Source: Paenibacillus mendelii
GTDB lineage: Bacteria > Bacillota > Bacilli > Paenibacillales > Paenibacillaceae
Reading direction: 5' to 3'
Length of the DNA stretch: 64,000 bases
Assembly (NCBI RefSeq): GCF_024498075.1
Contig: NZ_JANHOF010000007.1
Span: forward strand, 62,001-126,000
Every line of letters begins with the position of its first letter. Positions within the stretch are counted from its first letter, which is position 1. Shown here in pieces: positions 34,890-43,132 of the stretch. A program made the position numbers and the translations under genes. The notes below the pieces were generated by a model, which saw only the letters and a program-made list of their open reading frames with translations, was not told the DNA's origin and did no database searches.

Positions 34890-34918
34890 TTGAAACCACA
34901 GGGAACTTAGATTATAAT
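34890..34918 (+). promoter_or_regulatory. sigma-A promoter for the metallophosphoesterase gene
   Basis: TTGAAA (34890-34895), a 17-bp spacer and TATAAT (34913-34918), near-consensus, 67 bp before the start codon. Confidence 0.75.
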
Positions 34919-34985
34919 CTTGTGGATAATAGATAAATAGTGGAAGCTTGCCAGTCGTTCAAATGGTTGGGGGAGGCAGTTCGAT

Positions 34986-35963
34986 ATGAAAAGAGAGTTG
35001 AAATTCCGCGATGATGGCACGTTTGTAATTGTACAGTTCTCCGATGTCGAGTTTATCGACGAGCATGATTACGACCCGGAATCACCTGAGCTTGATCAAG
35101 TGACACGAACGACGATGGAGCGGATTATTCGAGAGGAGCAGCCTGATCTGGTCGTGTTCGCCGGTGATCTCATTGCGAGTGCGAGAACCAAGGATCCGAT
35201 CCAATCGTTTCGCGAAGCGGTTGCGGTGGTTGAACAGAGCCAGGTTCCGTGGGCAGCTGTATTCGGCAATCACGATTCGGAAGGAAGCGTAACCCGAAAG
35301 CAGATGCATGCTGCTCAATTGGAGCATGAGTTCTGCGTTGCGGAGGAGGATCCGCCGGGCCTTAGCGGCGCCGGAAACTTTGTGCTGAAGGTGTTGAACC
35401 GCGATAACGAAGCGGGAGCTGCCCTCTATCTCTTGGACAGCGGGGACTATCCACCCGAAGGGAGTGCTGTTGGCGGATATGATTGGATTCATCGGGACCA
35501 GATCGAATGGTACGCCTCCCAATCTCGTGCGTTAACCAAGCAGAACGGCGGGAACCCGCTGCCTGCGCTTGCCTTCTTTCACATTCCGCTGCCTGAATAT
35601 AATGAGGTGTGGGATAACCATGTTTGTTACGGGCATCGGCTGGACGGTTATTGCGCCTCCCCTCAGGTCAATTCAGGCTTCTTCACGGCTATGCTGGAAA
35701 TGGGCGATGTCATGGGCACTTTTGTCGGCCACGACCATGCGAATGATTTTCATGGAACGTTACATGGGATCCGTCTATGCTATGGCCGTGCAACGAAGTA
35801 TGTCAGCTACGTTGATGGTGTTCGCAATGATTATTTTCCGACAGGGGCACGTGTAATTAAACTGCAGGCAGGGGAGCGGAAATTCGATACGTGGATTCGC
35901 CAGAATGACGGTACGGTGGTGAAGGAGCAGCCGGAGCATCAGCCGGAAGGGTGCAAGATTTAA
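34986..35963 (+). CDS. Dcr2-like calcineurin-family metallophosphoesterase
   Basis: A 325-residue cytoplasmic phosphoesterase resembling the fungal Dcr2/phosphatase DCR2 group. Motifs in order are VQFSDVEFID (motif I, with the usual DxH reading DVE), VFAGDLIAS (GD), VFGNHDSEG (GNHD), LAFFHIPLPEY (His) and TFVGHDHANDF (GHDH). The Glu in place of the motif I His would alter one metal ligand; the residue is clear in the sequence. GGGAGG lies 9 nt before the ATG. It has its own promoter and is monocistronic; the substrate is unknown. Confidence 0.85.
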   Translation: MKRELKFRDDGTFVIVQFSDVEFIDEHDYDPESPELDQVTRTTMERIIREEQPDLVVFAGDLIASARTKDPIQSFREAVAVVEQSQVPWAAVFGNHDSEGSVTRKQMHAAQLEHEFCVAEEDPPGLSGAGNFVLKVLNRDNEAGAALYLLDSGDYPPEGSAVGGYDWIHRDQIEWYASQSRALTKQNGGNPLPALAFFHIPLPEYNEVWDNHVCYGHRLDGYCASPQVNSGFFTAMLEMGDVMGTFVGHDHANDFHGTLHGIRLCYGRATKYVSYVDGVRNDYFPTGARVIKLQAGERKFDTWIRQNDGTVVKEQPEHQPEGCKI

Positions 35964-36004
35964 TCTATGCTTACGGCCCTTATGCTCACAGTTTGAACGA
36001 ATGG

Positions 36005-36137
36005 GGAGCGGAGCGGGAGGAATGATTCTGAAGAAGCGTCAGCGGTCGCCTTTGTTCCCGGATTTCAACCTATGAACATTTATTCAAGGAAATCCGGGAA
36101 CAACAGCGATCGGAAGAACATTCCGCCTGCGCAGCGG
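36005..36137 (-). repeat. dispersed repeat, copy A (inverted relative to copy B)
   Basis: The reverse complement of this segment matches 54985-55116 almost throughout: the outer 45-50 bp on each side are nearly identical, the central loop is diverged. An internal inverted repeat TGTTCCCGG/CCGGGAACA would fold it into a hairpin. It encodes nothing and resembles a small palindromic intergenic element. It follows the metallophosphoesterase gene and precedes the solute-binding protein locus. Confidence 0.85.
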
Positions 36138-36262
36138 GCTTTGATCATTCCCTCTTCAGCCTGCACGGCGGTTTTGCTCGTTCATTCTTCATTCCGTCTG
36201 CGCAGCGGGTATTGCTCGTTCATTCTTCAGTCCGCCTGCGCAGCAGGGTTAGCTCGTTCACA
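36123..36262 (+). repeat. degenerate tandem repeat, about 36-bp units
   Basis: Four diverged units, each starting with CCGCCTGCGCAGCGG or a variant and running into a TTGCTCGTTCATTCTTCA-like part. The first unit overlaps the end of repeat copy A. No gene is evident in 35964-36305. Confidence 0.65.
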
Positions 36263-36305
36263 CTCCTTTTGCTCAAGTCATTTTTCGTTTACTCACTACA
36301 CGCAA

Positions 36306-37919
36306 TCAATCCGGATGAAGCAATTTCTCATTCACTTCCTTAATGGCTTGCTGCAATCCCAGCTCGTTATATCGTGCAACGATCTCCTGCCACATCTTCA
36401 CCGGATCGCCCTTGCTGAGCGCTACCTTGATCAAATCCTCCTGCGGATTGATGGCCGCGCTCAGTTTGTCTTTATTCGGGGTGGAAAGCGAAATAATCGA
36501 ATAAATAAACGGTGTCGCGCGCGCGTTATTGAGCAGCCATCTCATCTCTTCGAGACTGGCTTGAATATTCTTCTCCCCATACCTGAGCTTGTTCAGGTCG
36601 TCCAACCGGTATGAACGTTCCAGCCCCCAAGCAGCGAGGGAACGCAATATTTCCGTGGAGGGATACAGCTTTTGAATGCTGACGGGTTTCTCTGTCTTCT
36701 CGTCACGAGGCCGTGTAATCACAATGTTACCATCGAAATTAACGTAGTCTTTTCCTTCAATCCCATACTGCATCAGCAATTTTCCTTCAGGCGAAAGCAG
36801 ATAATCGTATAATTTCAAGATGCGATCCATCTTATCGTCATCCAGCTTGGCGCTGAAATAGCTTTCGGTCCAATAGGTGGGGGCCACATAATAATACCGG
36901 TTACCGTCATCTGCCGGCCATAAGTGCAAGATCTTCACCGAATCATAGAAGTCCTTGCCTGGGTTATATTTATTCCACATGTTCACCATGCTGCTTAAGC
37001 TGTCCGGGGTTGCTTTATAAGCGAGCGCGCCAGCCTTGCCTTGCGTGAATTTCTCTGCCGCGTCGTCCTCCTTCGTCAGGAAGAAGTCGGTGTCCAGGCC
37101 GCCGTCCGTATACAGCTTGCGGAACTGAACGACGATCTTCTTCATTTCTTTGGAGGCATAATAGGGAATCCATTGACTGCCCTCTTGAACCCATTGGCTG
37201 GCGGCAAATTGCGGGAAAGCCGGACTGAACACCCAGGATAGATAGTTGATGCTCCCAGCGGCCAGCCCAACCGTATCGTGAAGGCCATTGCGATCGGGAT
37301 CCTTTTTGGCAAACGCTTTCATCATGGCGGAGAATTCGTTGAAATTACTCGGATCCTGATAACCCAGCTGCTCCATCCAGTCCTTGCGGACGAAGACGAC
37401 CCGTTCCAGCATCCATAGATCATTGGTCGGATAGGCGTTGCGGGGAAGCATATACAGCTTCTTATCTCTGCGCAATGCCCGCGTATCGGCAATCTGGGCG
37501 ATTTCGAATACGTTCGGATATTGGCTCAAATCCTCGGGCAGCGGCCGGATTAGCTTTTGTTTGATCCAATCCGAGTAGATGCCTGGCGAATCATTGATAA
37601 TCGAATGCGCGAACAAATCGGGAAACTTATCGGAGGCCGCCCATACCTTGAACTTCTCCTCGTAATCGGCCCAGCTGACCTGGACGGGTTGCAGGGTGAT
37701 ATTGAAGTCATGCTCGATTTTCTGCAGAACTTCGTCGTTCTTCTCAAACGCTCTGCCAATACCCCAGAACGATACGGAGATATCGAGATGTTTGCCGTTA
37801 TCGGAGGTGGTATCGATCGGCGGTTCCGCGATCGGTTCATTGTCTTTCTTGCATCCCGAGGCTGTCAGGATTAGCGCAGTTGTTAGAAACAAGGCAACGA
37901 ATGGCTTGATGCGGATCAT
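36306..37919 (-). CDS. extracellular solute-binding lipoprotein (LplA-like, CUT1 family)
   Basis: A 537-residue lipoprotein. The signal peptide ends in the lipobox LTASGC, so Cys22 is the lipidated residue, and a hydrophilic linker follows. The SBP_bac_1-type domain (about 45-500) includes DISVSFWGIGRAF and FKVWAASDKFPDLFAHS, and a C-terminal region SIISLSTPNKDKLSAAINPQ. It probably binds an oligosaccharide and delivers it to CUT1 permeases. AAGGAGTG lies 8 nt before ATG 37919. It is divergent from a YesM/YesN-type pair, a frequent arrangement in which the regulator controls the binding protein; no permease is attached here. Confidence 0.87.
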   Translation of the reverse strand: MIRIKPFVALFLTTALILTASGCKKDNEPIAEPPIDTTSDNGKHLDISVSFWGIGRAFEKNDEVLQKIEHDFNITLQPVQVSWADYEEKFKVWAASDKFPDLFAHSIINDSPGIYSDWIKQKLIRPLPEDLSQYPNVFEIAQIADTRALRRDKKLYMLPRNAYPTNDLWMLERVVFVRKDWMEQLGYQDPSNFNEFSAMMKAFAKKDPDRNGLHDTVGLAAGSINYLSWVFSPAFPQFAASQWVQEGSQWIPYYASKEMKKIVVQFRKLYTDGGLDTDFFLTKEDDAAEKFTQGKAGALAYKATPDSLSSMVNMWNKYNPGKDFYDSVKILHLWPADDGNRYYYVAPTYWTESYFSAKLDDDKMDRILKLYDYLLSPEGKLLMQYGIEGKDYVNFDGNIVITRPRDEKTEKPVSIQKLYPSTEILRSLAAWGLERSYRLDDLNKLRYGEKNIQASLEEMRWLLNNARATPFIYSIISLSTPNKDKLSAAINPQEDLIKVALSKGDPVKMWQEIVARYNELGLQQAIKEVNEKLLHPD

Positions 37920-37953
37920 CTCTTCACTCCTTGATGAGGTTCTATACTCGCAA

Positions 37954-37982
37954 ATAGTAAAGGAAAAGTTTATTGAAGTAAA
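37954..37982 (-). promoter_or_regulatory. promoter of the solute-binding lipoprotein gene
   Basis: On the minus strand TTTACT (37982-37977), a 17-bp spacer and TACTAT (37959-37954), 35 bp before the start codon. Confidence 0.6.
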
Positions 37983-38070
37983 GCATTCTGCCCCATTCAC
38001 GGCAAAATGGTATAAAATCATTATATTCCTATATACCGCATATACCGCTAATTGGATAGGGGAGCATGCA

Positions 38071-39867
38071 GTGGCATTTTACCGTCGATTATCTATTCGC
38101 TCGCAGCTGTCGTTCATCGCCGTTTCGATCGCAGCCGTTATGCTGTTCATCATTATGATCACCTATATTCAAATGTCTGGGATTATCGGCAGCAACAATG
38201 ATCAGTATACGAAGGATATGATGGCGCAGATCAAACAGACCGTATACTCGAACAAAGACGTCATCGATCGTCTGATGACCAATATCGCCTATAACAATGA
38301 CGTGCAGAATTATTTAACCGAACCGGATATCGTGCAGATTTACGAGTATTCCAAGAGAATCAGCAGCCTGTTCATCAATATGAGGACATTGAAGGAAGGG
38401 ATTCTGGACATCGTCATTCATGGCGAAGACGGGCGATGGTACGATCTGTACGGCGGGAAGAAGTGGACGGGGCCATTTGCTTCTATGATTTCACCCAAAG
38501 ATGCCATCCATTATTTCGGCCTGCAAAACTTTGGAGACGCTTACCAGACGGAGAACGGCATATTGGTCGGGATGAAAATCAAGTCGTTTCAGTCGGGAGA
38601 TCGGTTCAACTCGGTCATTGGCACGTTATTTTTCGTCATCGACCCGACGGCGTTGATTGGCGAGTCCGGTTCGATTACCAATCAGCTCGCAACGGAATCC
38701 TTCTTAGTGGACCGCGATAATAAAATCATCTCCAGCAGCAATCCGGAAGAAGTCGGCAGCGAGATGGATGTCACGATAGCCAATGAAACGTCACCCGGTA
38801 AACCGAGAAACATGACGGTGAATGGGCAGACCTATGTGGTACAGACGGAAGATCTGCCGGAGATTAGCAGTATGATCGTCAGCATGATTCCCGTAGCGGA
38901 GCTTCTGCGTGACATTCAAAAAATCCGCAAGCTGGAGCTGGCTGTGTTTATCTTCGGGGCCATTATTATGTTCGCGCTGTTTATGCTGATTATTAACAAT
39001 GTCCTTCTCCCGTTGAAGAAGCTGATGTCCTTTATCAGCAACATCAAGAGAGGCGACCTGAAGAAACTGAAGAATCGGATTCATCTGCAGGGCTATGCGG
39101 AAATAACCGTCATGTCTAATGAATTAAACAGCATGCTGGATGAGGTCGACAATTTAACGCATCAACTGCTGGAGACGAACGCGATGCTCTACGAGGCGGA
39201 ACTGGAGAAGAATAAGTCGGAGCTTTCGTTTCTGCGCAGCCAGATCAACCCGCATTTTCTGTACAATACGCTGGAAATGATCAAAGGGATGGCAGCGGTT
39301 AAAGGTGTGAATGAAATTCGTGAGATTGCCAAGTCACTCGGGCAAATTTTCCGTTACAGCATCAAAGGGGGCGATATGGTGTCGCTCCGGACGGAGATGG
39401 GAATTATTGAGTCGTATATGTACATTCAGCAGATCCGATTCGGCGACCGTTTCCGCGTACGCTATGAGGTTTCGGGTGAAGCACTGGATTGCCAGATCCC
39501 GAAGATGATTCTCCAGCCGATAGTCGAGAATGCCGTATTTCATGGACTGGAAACGAAGGATGAACAGGGGACGCTCGTTATTAGAAGTGTTGTGAATGAG
39601 AAGATGGAACTGGTGATTACGGTCGAAGACGACGGTTTAGGCATTACGCCGGGGCGCTTGGAGTATATCCGGAATGCACTGACGGAGCGAAGGCAGGATA
39701 TCCGGAATCGGGATGACGCACAGGCAACCAGTATTGGGCTGGCCAACGTCAATAACCGCATCAAGCTCACATTCGGCAGTGCCTATGGACTTGAAATCGA
39801 CAGCACGGTTGGCGAAGGTACGCAAATACAGCTGGTGATGCCAGCAAGGGGGACTTTGAATGTATAA
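38071..39867 (+). CDS. YesM-type sensor histidine kinase
   Basis: A 598-residue kinase: TM1 (about 12-36), a large extracellular sensor, probably dCache (about 40-285), TM2 (about 290-315), HAMP, then the His_kinase domain with the phospho-acceptor in RSQINPHFLYNTLE (about residue 394) and an HATPase domain with VENAVFHGLETK, EDDGLGI and SIGLANVNNRI. The start is GTG 38071 with AGGGGAG upstream; the frame is open further upstream but has no initiation signal there. It overlaps the response regulator by 8 nt and is divergent from the solute-binding lipoprotein gene. It likely senses an extracellular carbohydrate or a loaded binding protein. Confidence 0.9.
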   Translation: MAFYRRLSIRSQLSFIAVSIAAVMLFIIMITYIQMSGIIGSNNDQYTKDMMAQIKQTVYSNKDVIDRLMTNIAYNNDVQNYLTEPDIVQIYEYSKRISSLFINMRTLKEGILDIVIHGEDGRWYDLYGGKKWTGPFASMISPKDAIHYFGLQNFGDAYQTENGILVGMKIKSFQSGDRFNSVIGTLFFVIDPTALIGESGSITNQLATESFLVDRDNKIISSSNPEEVGSEMDVTIANETSPGKPRNMTVNGQTYVVQTEDLPEISSMIVSMIPVAELLRDIQKIRKLELAVFIFGAIIMFALFMLIINNVLLPLKKLMSFISNIKRGDLKKLKNRIHLQGYAEITVMSNELNSMLDEVDNLTHQLLETNAMLYEAELEKNKSELSFLRSQINPHFLYNTLEMIKGMAAVKGVNEIREIAKSLGQIFRYSIKGGDMVSLRTEMGIIESYMYIQQIRFGDRFRVRYEVSGEALDCQIPKMILQPIVENAVFHGLETKDEQGTLVIRSVVNEKMELVITVEDDGLGITPGRLEYIRNALTERRQDIRNRDDAQATSIGLANVNNRIKLTFGSAYGLEIDSTVGEGTQIQLVMPARGTLNV

Positions 39868-41290
39868 AGTGCTTATTGTTGATGACGAAAGCTGGGTGGT
39901 CGAGAGTCTGAAGGCAAGCGTGGATTGGAACAGTCATGGTTTCGAGGTGGTTGGGGAGGCTTACAGCGGATTAGAAGCGCTTGCGTTTATACAGGAATAC
40001 AAGCCGCATGTGGTATTTACAGATATTCGCATGCAGGGGATGAGCGGGCTTGAGTTGATTAAGAAAGGCGGCGAGCTGCCGGACCCTCCTAAATTCGTAG
40101 TCGTCAGCGGCTATGCGGAGTTCGTCTATGCACAGCGGGCCCTGAATTATGGTGCCTCGATGTATTGCCTGAAGCCCTACGATGAGCAAGAAATTGCCGA
40201 TGTGCTGAAGAAGCTGAAGAAAACGCTGGACTCCGCTCAGCATCTCTCGGAAACGCTGCTGCTCCAAATGCTGGCCGAGGAGAGCGAAGGAAGCTCCGAT
40301 GCGGTCAAGCGCGAGTTCGAAAAGCACGGAATACGGATCGATGCGGAGCATGAGGCGGGTGCGATGGTTTGCGATGCGGGCGGGATCGGCAAGTTCCCGC
40401 ACATCGATCATGCGTTCAGTCTGAAGATCGGCAAGAGAAAAATGCTATACGTCATGGAATATGAACGCTTGGAGAAGGTGGCCCGTGAGCTGGAAAACGA
40501 CATGCGGGACGGGCTGAAGTGTGTCGGCATCAGCTTCAAATTCAACGATCCCCGCATGCTCAAGAGTGCGATGGAGAGCGCAAACTTGCTGGCCGATCAC
40601 TATTTCATTGCGGGTACTGAAGGGGTCTACCGGCACAGAGAGGCTTCGCAGGGAACGATGAACAAGGCGATCAAGAAACTCGGGGCGGCGATCGGCAATA
40701 AAGAATTCACGGTGCTGGGCCGGTATTTTGACGAAGTCGGGGTCTTGTTCCAGCAAGAGGGATATACCATCAAGCATGCGCTGCACGTGTATAATGTCGT
40801 GATTTCCTTCTTATACAGTCTGAATGATGATGAGCGGGACGGGATGCTGTTCAGCTATGAGCAGCTGATGGAAACGTTCGGAAGCTTATCGGATATGCTC
40901 GATTATTTGAAGGCCGTATCGCTGAAGATGATCCGTAAGAATCCGGAATATACGGTGAAGGAAACAGGCAATGAAACGTTCAAATTGATTCTGCAGGATG
41001 TCCATGAGAACTTCCGCAGCGACATCTCGATCCAAAGCCTGACGCAGAAATATTTCATTAACCCGAATTACGTAAGCCAGCTGTTCAAGAAGGAGGTGGG
41101 CGAAACCTTCACCTCTTATATGACGAAGCTGCGGATTACGTACGCCTGCGAGCTGCTGGAGAAGACGAATTGCCTGGTGAATGAAATCGCCGAGAAAGCG
41201 GGCTATCACGATTATTTCTATTTTACGCGAATGTTCAAGAAGGTCACGGGCTATACGCCTACTCAATTCAGAGAGCAATCGATCTCGTGA
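39860..41290 (+). CDS. YesN-type AraC-family response regulator
   Basis: A 476-residue regulator. Receiver: MYKVLIVDDE, phospho-acceptor Asp55 in VFTDIRMQG, VVVSGYAEF and CLKPYDE. A central region (about 140-370) of unknown fold follows, then an AraC double helix-turn-helix at the C-terminus (about 380-476: ISIQSLTQKYFINPNYVSQL and IAEKAGYHDYFYFTRMFKK). The 8-nt overlap with the kinase gene shows co-expression. The probable targets are the divergent lipoprotein gene and the downstream carbohydrate island. Confidence 0.9.
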   Translation: MYKVLIVDDESWVVESLKASVDWNSHGFEVVGEAYSGLEALAFIQEYKPHVVFTDIRMQGMSGLELIKKGGELPDPPKFVVVSGYAEFVYAQRALNYGASMYCLKPYDEQEIADVLKKLKKTLDSAQHLSETLLLQMLAEESEGSSDAVKREFEKHGIRIDAEHEAGAMVCDAGGIGKFPHIDHAFSLKIGKRKMLYVMEYERLEKVARELENDMRDGLKCVGISFKFNDPRMLKSAMESANLLADHYFIAGTEGVYRHREASQGTMNKAIKKLGAAIGNKEFTVLGRYFDEVGVLFQQEGYTIKHALHVYNVVISFLYSLNDDERDGMLFSYEQLMETFGSLSDMLDYLKAVSLKMIRKNPEYTVKETGNETFKLILQDVHENFRSDISIQSLTQKYFINPNYVSQLFKKEVGETFTSYMTKLRITYACELLEKTNCLVNEIAEKAGYHDYFYFTRMFKKVTGYTPTQFREQSIS

Positions 41291-41600
41291 ATGTCAGCGT
41301 AAACCCGCCATACGAAGTTAGCAAGCAAATCGGTATGTACATGACTTAGATGGGATATGGACTTTTATTAGTTTTTGTTGTTGATTGTGTGAATGAATGT
41401 GGTTTACGGGGCTTCCTATGCAGGCAAAGACTTAATCTGAATGAATACAAATCCGAAAACCATTCCTCTATAGTGAAATTATGAAAGCGGTAGACAATAT
41501 CGTGTATCGCCGATGATTACTGTGTGGAGATGATTTCACTTCGGATTCACGGGTTCGTTCATCCGAGGCCATGAACAACATCTGCTGCGAGGTGATCGAT
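41291..41600 (+). other. intergenic region upstream of the first tandem binding protein
   Basis: 310 bp without a gene. It is AT-rich in the middle (GACTTTTATTAGTTTTTG) and probably holds the promoter and regulator sites for 41601-42959. No convincing -35/-10 pair, terminator or repeat was seen. Confidence 0.3.
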
Positions 41601-42959
41601 ATGAAGAACAAATGGGTAACGCTATTATTTGCGGCTATGGTTGCGATTTCGGCCTTCTGGTTCTTCTCTTCCGATCTAGAAGAAGCATCTCCGAGTACGG
41701 ACGAAGGGAAGAATAACCTAACGGCTGAGACGGATGAAAGGGCAAAGAAAGAATGGTCGATTACCGTGCAGGATACAACCGCCTCCAATTCGTCATTAGC
41801 AGAAGAGGGGCTTGATTTGCAGGGTGAACCGCTTCGTATTGCTCAATGGTGGGAGATGGAAGGCGAGCTGACGGCTGAAGAAGTCGAACGGCAGCGCAGA
41901 GTAGAAGAAAAGTACCATACAAGAATCCAATATGTACCCGTACCCCTCGATCAAGTTCAATCCCGCTTGATTACATCTTCCATTGCCGGGCAGCCGGTTG
42001 CCGATATTATTATGTTAGAAGTAAACTGGGCGTTCCCGAAATTAGTAGAAGAGGGATACCTTCAGGAGCTAGACGGTCTGATCGATCTAGACGACCCGAG
42101 ATTCAGCGCCAATCCGATCACGATGAAGCATGGCAAATTCAAAGGAAAGCAATACGGCATTACACTTCCCTACGCCGAGAGCAACGGGCTTTATTACAAC
42201 AAAACGCTGCTCCAGGAAGCAGGTGCCCCTGATCCCTATGAGCTGCAGGAGAAAGGGGAATGGACGTGGAGCAAATTTTTGACGATATGCAAGGCGTTGA
42301 AGAAGAAGGGCACTCCATGCCTGGCCGATTACCCGGTGGAGAATTCGACATTCTTCATCTACTCGAATGACGGCGCTGTCGTCGAGAACAACAAGGTGGC
42401 GTTCGACAGCCCTAACGCTATGGAAGCGATTGAATTCATGCGCAAGCTGTATGCCGACGACGACCTAATCGGCGAAGAGGGCATCGTGGAGCGAAACGTT
42501 GCTTTCGCGTACGGTTACCGCTGGGATGCATTAGGCTACAGCAGCAATCCAGCTATGAAGGACGAGATGGGCTATGTGTTCTTTCCGAAAGGCCCGAAGG
42601 CGAAGGATTATATCGTACCCTATCAGAAAATGAACCTGTGGTTCATGCCGAAAGGGACCAAATATGCTAAAGCCAAATGGGCTGCCTGGTCAGAGCTGTA
42701 CGAAATGGATATGGAGAAGGGCTATAATGTGCGGCTACAGAAAGAAAAGCCGAATTTCAAGACGGAGCAGAATATGCAAACGCTGCGGAAGATGTTCAAC
42801 AAGATTAAGCTGGTGGATTACACATCTTATATTGGATTCAATGAACTGTACGAGGAATCGGTCAAAGAAATTATGGCCGGCAAGCAATCACCCGTAACGG
42901 GCATGCAGAGAATCAAGGCGCAGGCCCAAGCGGCAATTGATATCTCGCTCAAGAAATAA
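41601..42959 (+). CDS. extracellular solute-binding protein, membrane-anchored
   Basis: A 452-residue CUT1-type binding protein. The N-terminus has one hydrophobic segment (WVTLLFAAMVAISAFWFF) but no lipobox cysteine, so it may be a signal anchor or cleaved secretory protein. The binding domain begins GEPLRIAQWWEMEG and contains RLITSSIAGQPVADIIMLEV, YAESNGLYYNKTLLQ and EKGEWTWSKF. It is clearly paralogous to the next gene over its whole length. The start is ATG 41601 with GAGGTGATC upstream. The tandem pair may bind different forms of one substrate. Confidence 0.85.
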   Translation: MKNKWVTLLFAAMVAISAFWFFSSDLEEASPSTDEGKNNLTAETDERAKKEWSITVQDTTASNSSLAEEGLDLQGEPLRIAQWWEMEGELTAEEVERQRRVEEKYHTRIQYVPVPLDQVQSRLITSSIAGQPVADIIMLEVNWAFPKLVEEGYLQELDGLIDLDDPRFSANPITMKHGKFKGKQYGITLPYAESNGLYYNKTLLQEAGAPDPYELQEKGEWTWSKFLTICKALKKKGTPCLADYPVENSTFFIYSNDGAVVENNKVAFDSPNAMEAIEFMRKLYADDDLIGEEGIVERNVAFAYGYRWDALGYSSNPAMKDEMGYVFFPKGPKAKDYIVPYQKMNLWFMPKGTKYAKAKWAAWSELYEMDMEKGYNVRLQKEKPNFKTEQNMQTLRKMFNKIKLVDYTSYIGFNELYEESVKEIMAGKQSPVTGMQRIKAQAQAAIDISLKK

Positions 42960-42976
42960 TGATTCACTCGCTAAAG

Positions 42977-42990
42977 TGAAAGCGATTTCA
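42977..42990. promoter_or_regulatory. catabolite-responsive element (cre)
   Basis: TGAAAGCGATTTCA matches the cre consensus (TGNAARCGNWWWCA) at every position. It lies between the two binding-protein genes, 143 bp before the second start, so CcpA probably represses the transporter island when preferred sugars are present. Confidence 0.75.
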
Positions 42991-43132
42991 AACATACGGT
43001 GAATGGGAAATTTAAAGGGGGGATGCCTGGAAGTTCACGAGGGTTGAACAGTTGTAAAAAGAAGCAATACCAGCATGGGTTATTTTTTTTGGAATAAAAC
43101 CGCTAAAAAAATCCAATTATGGGGGAAATTCG

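Noticed and set aside
37696-38070. 5' extension of the YesM-type kinase frame into the solute-binding protein gene
   Set aside because: It overlaps a divergent gene and has no ribosome binding site; GTG 38071 with AGGGGAG precedes the normal N-terminus of the family.
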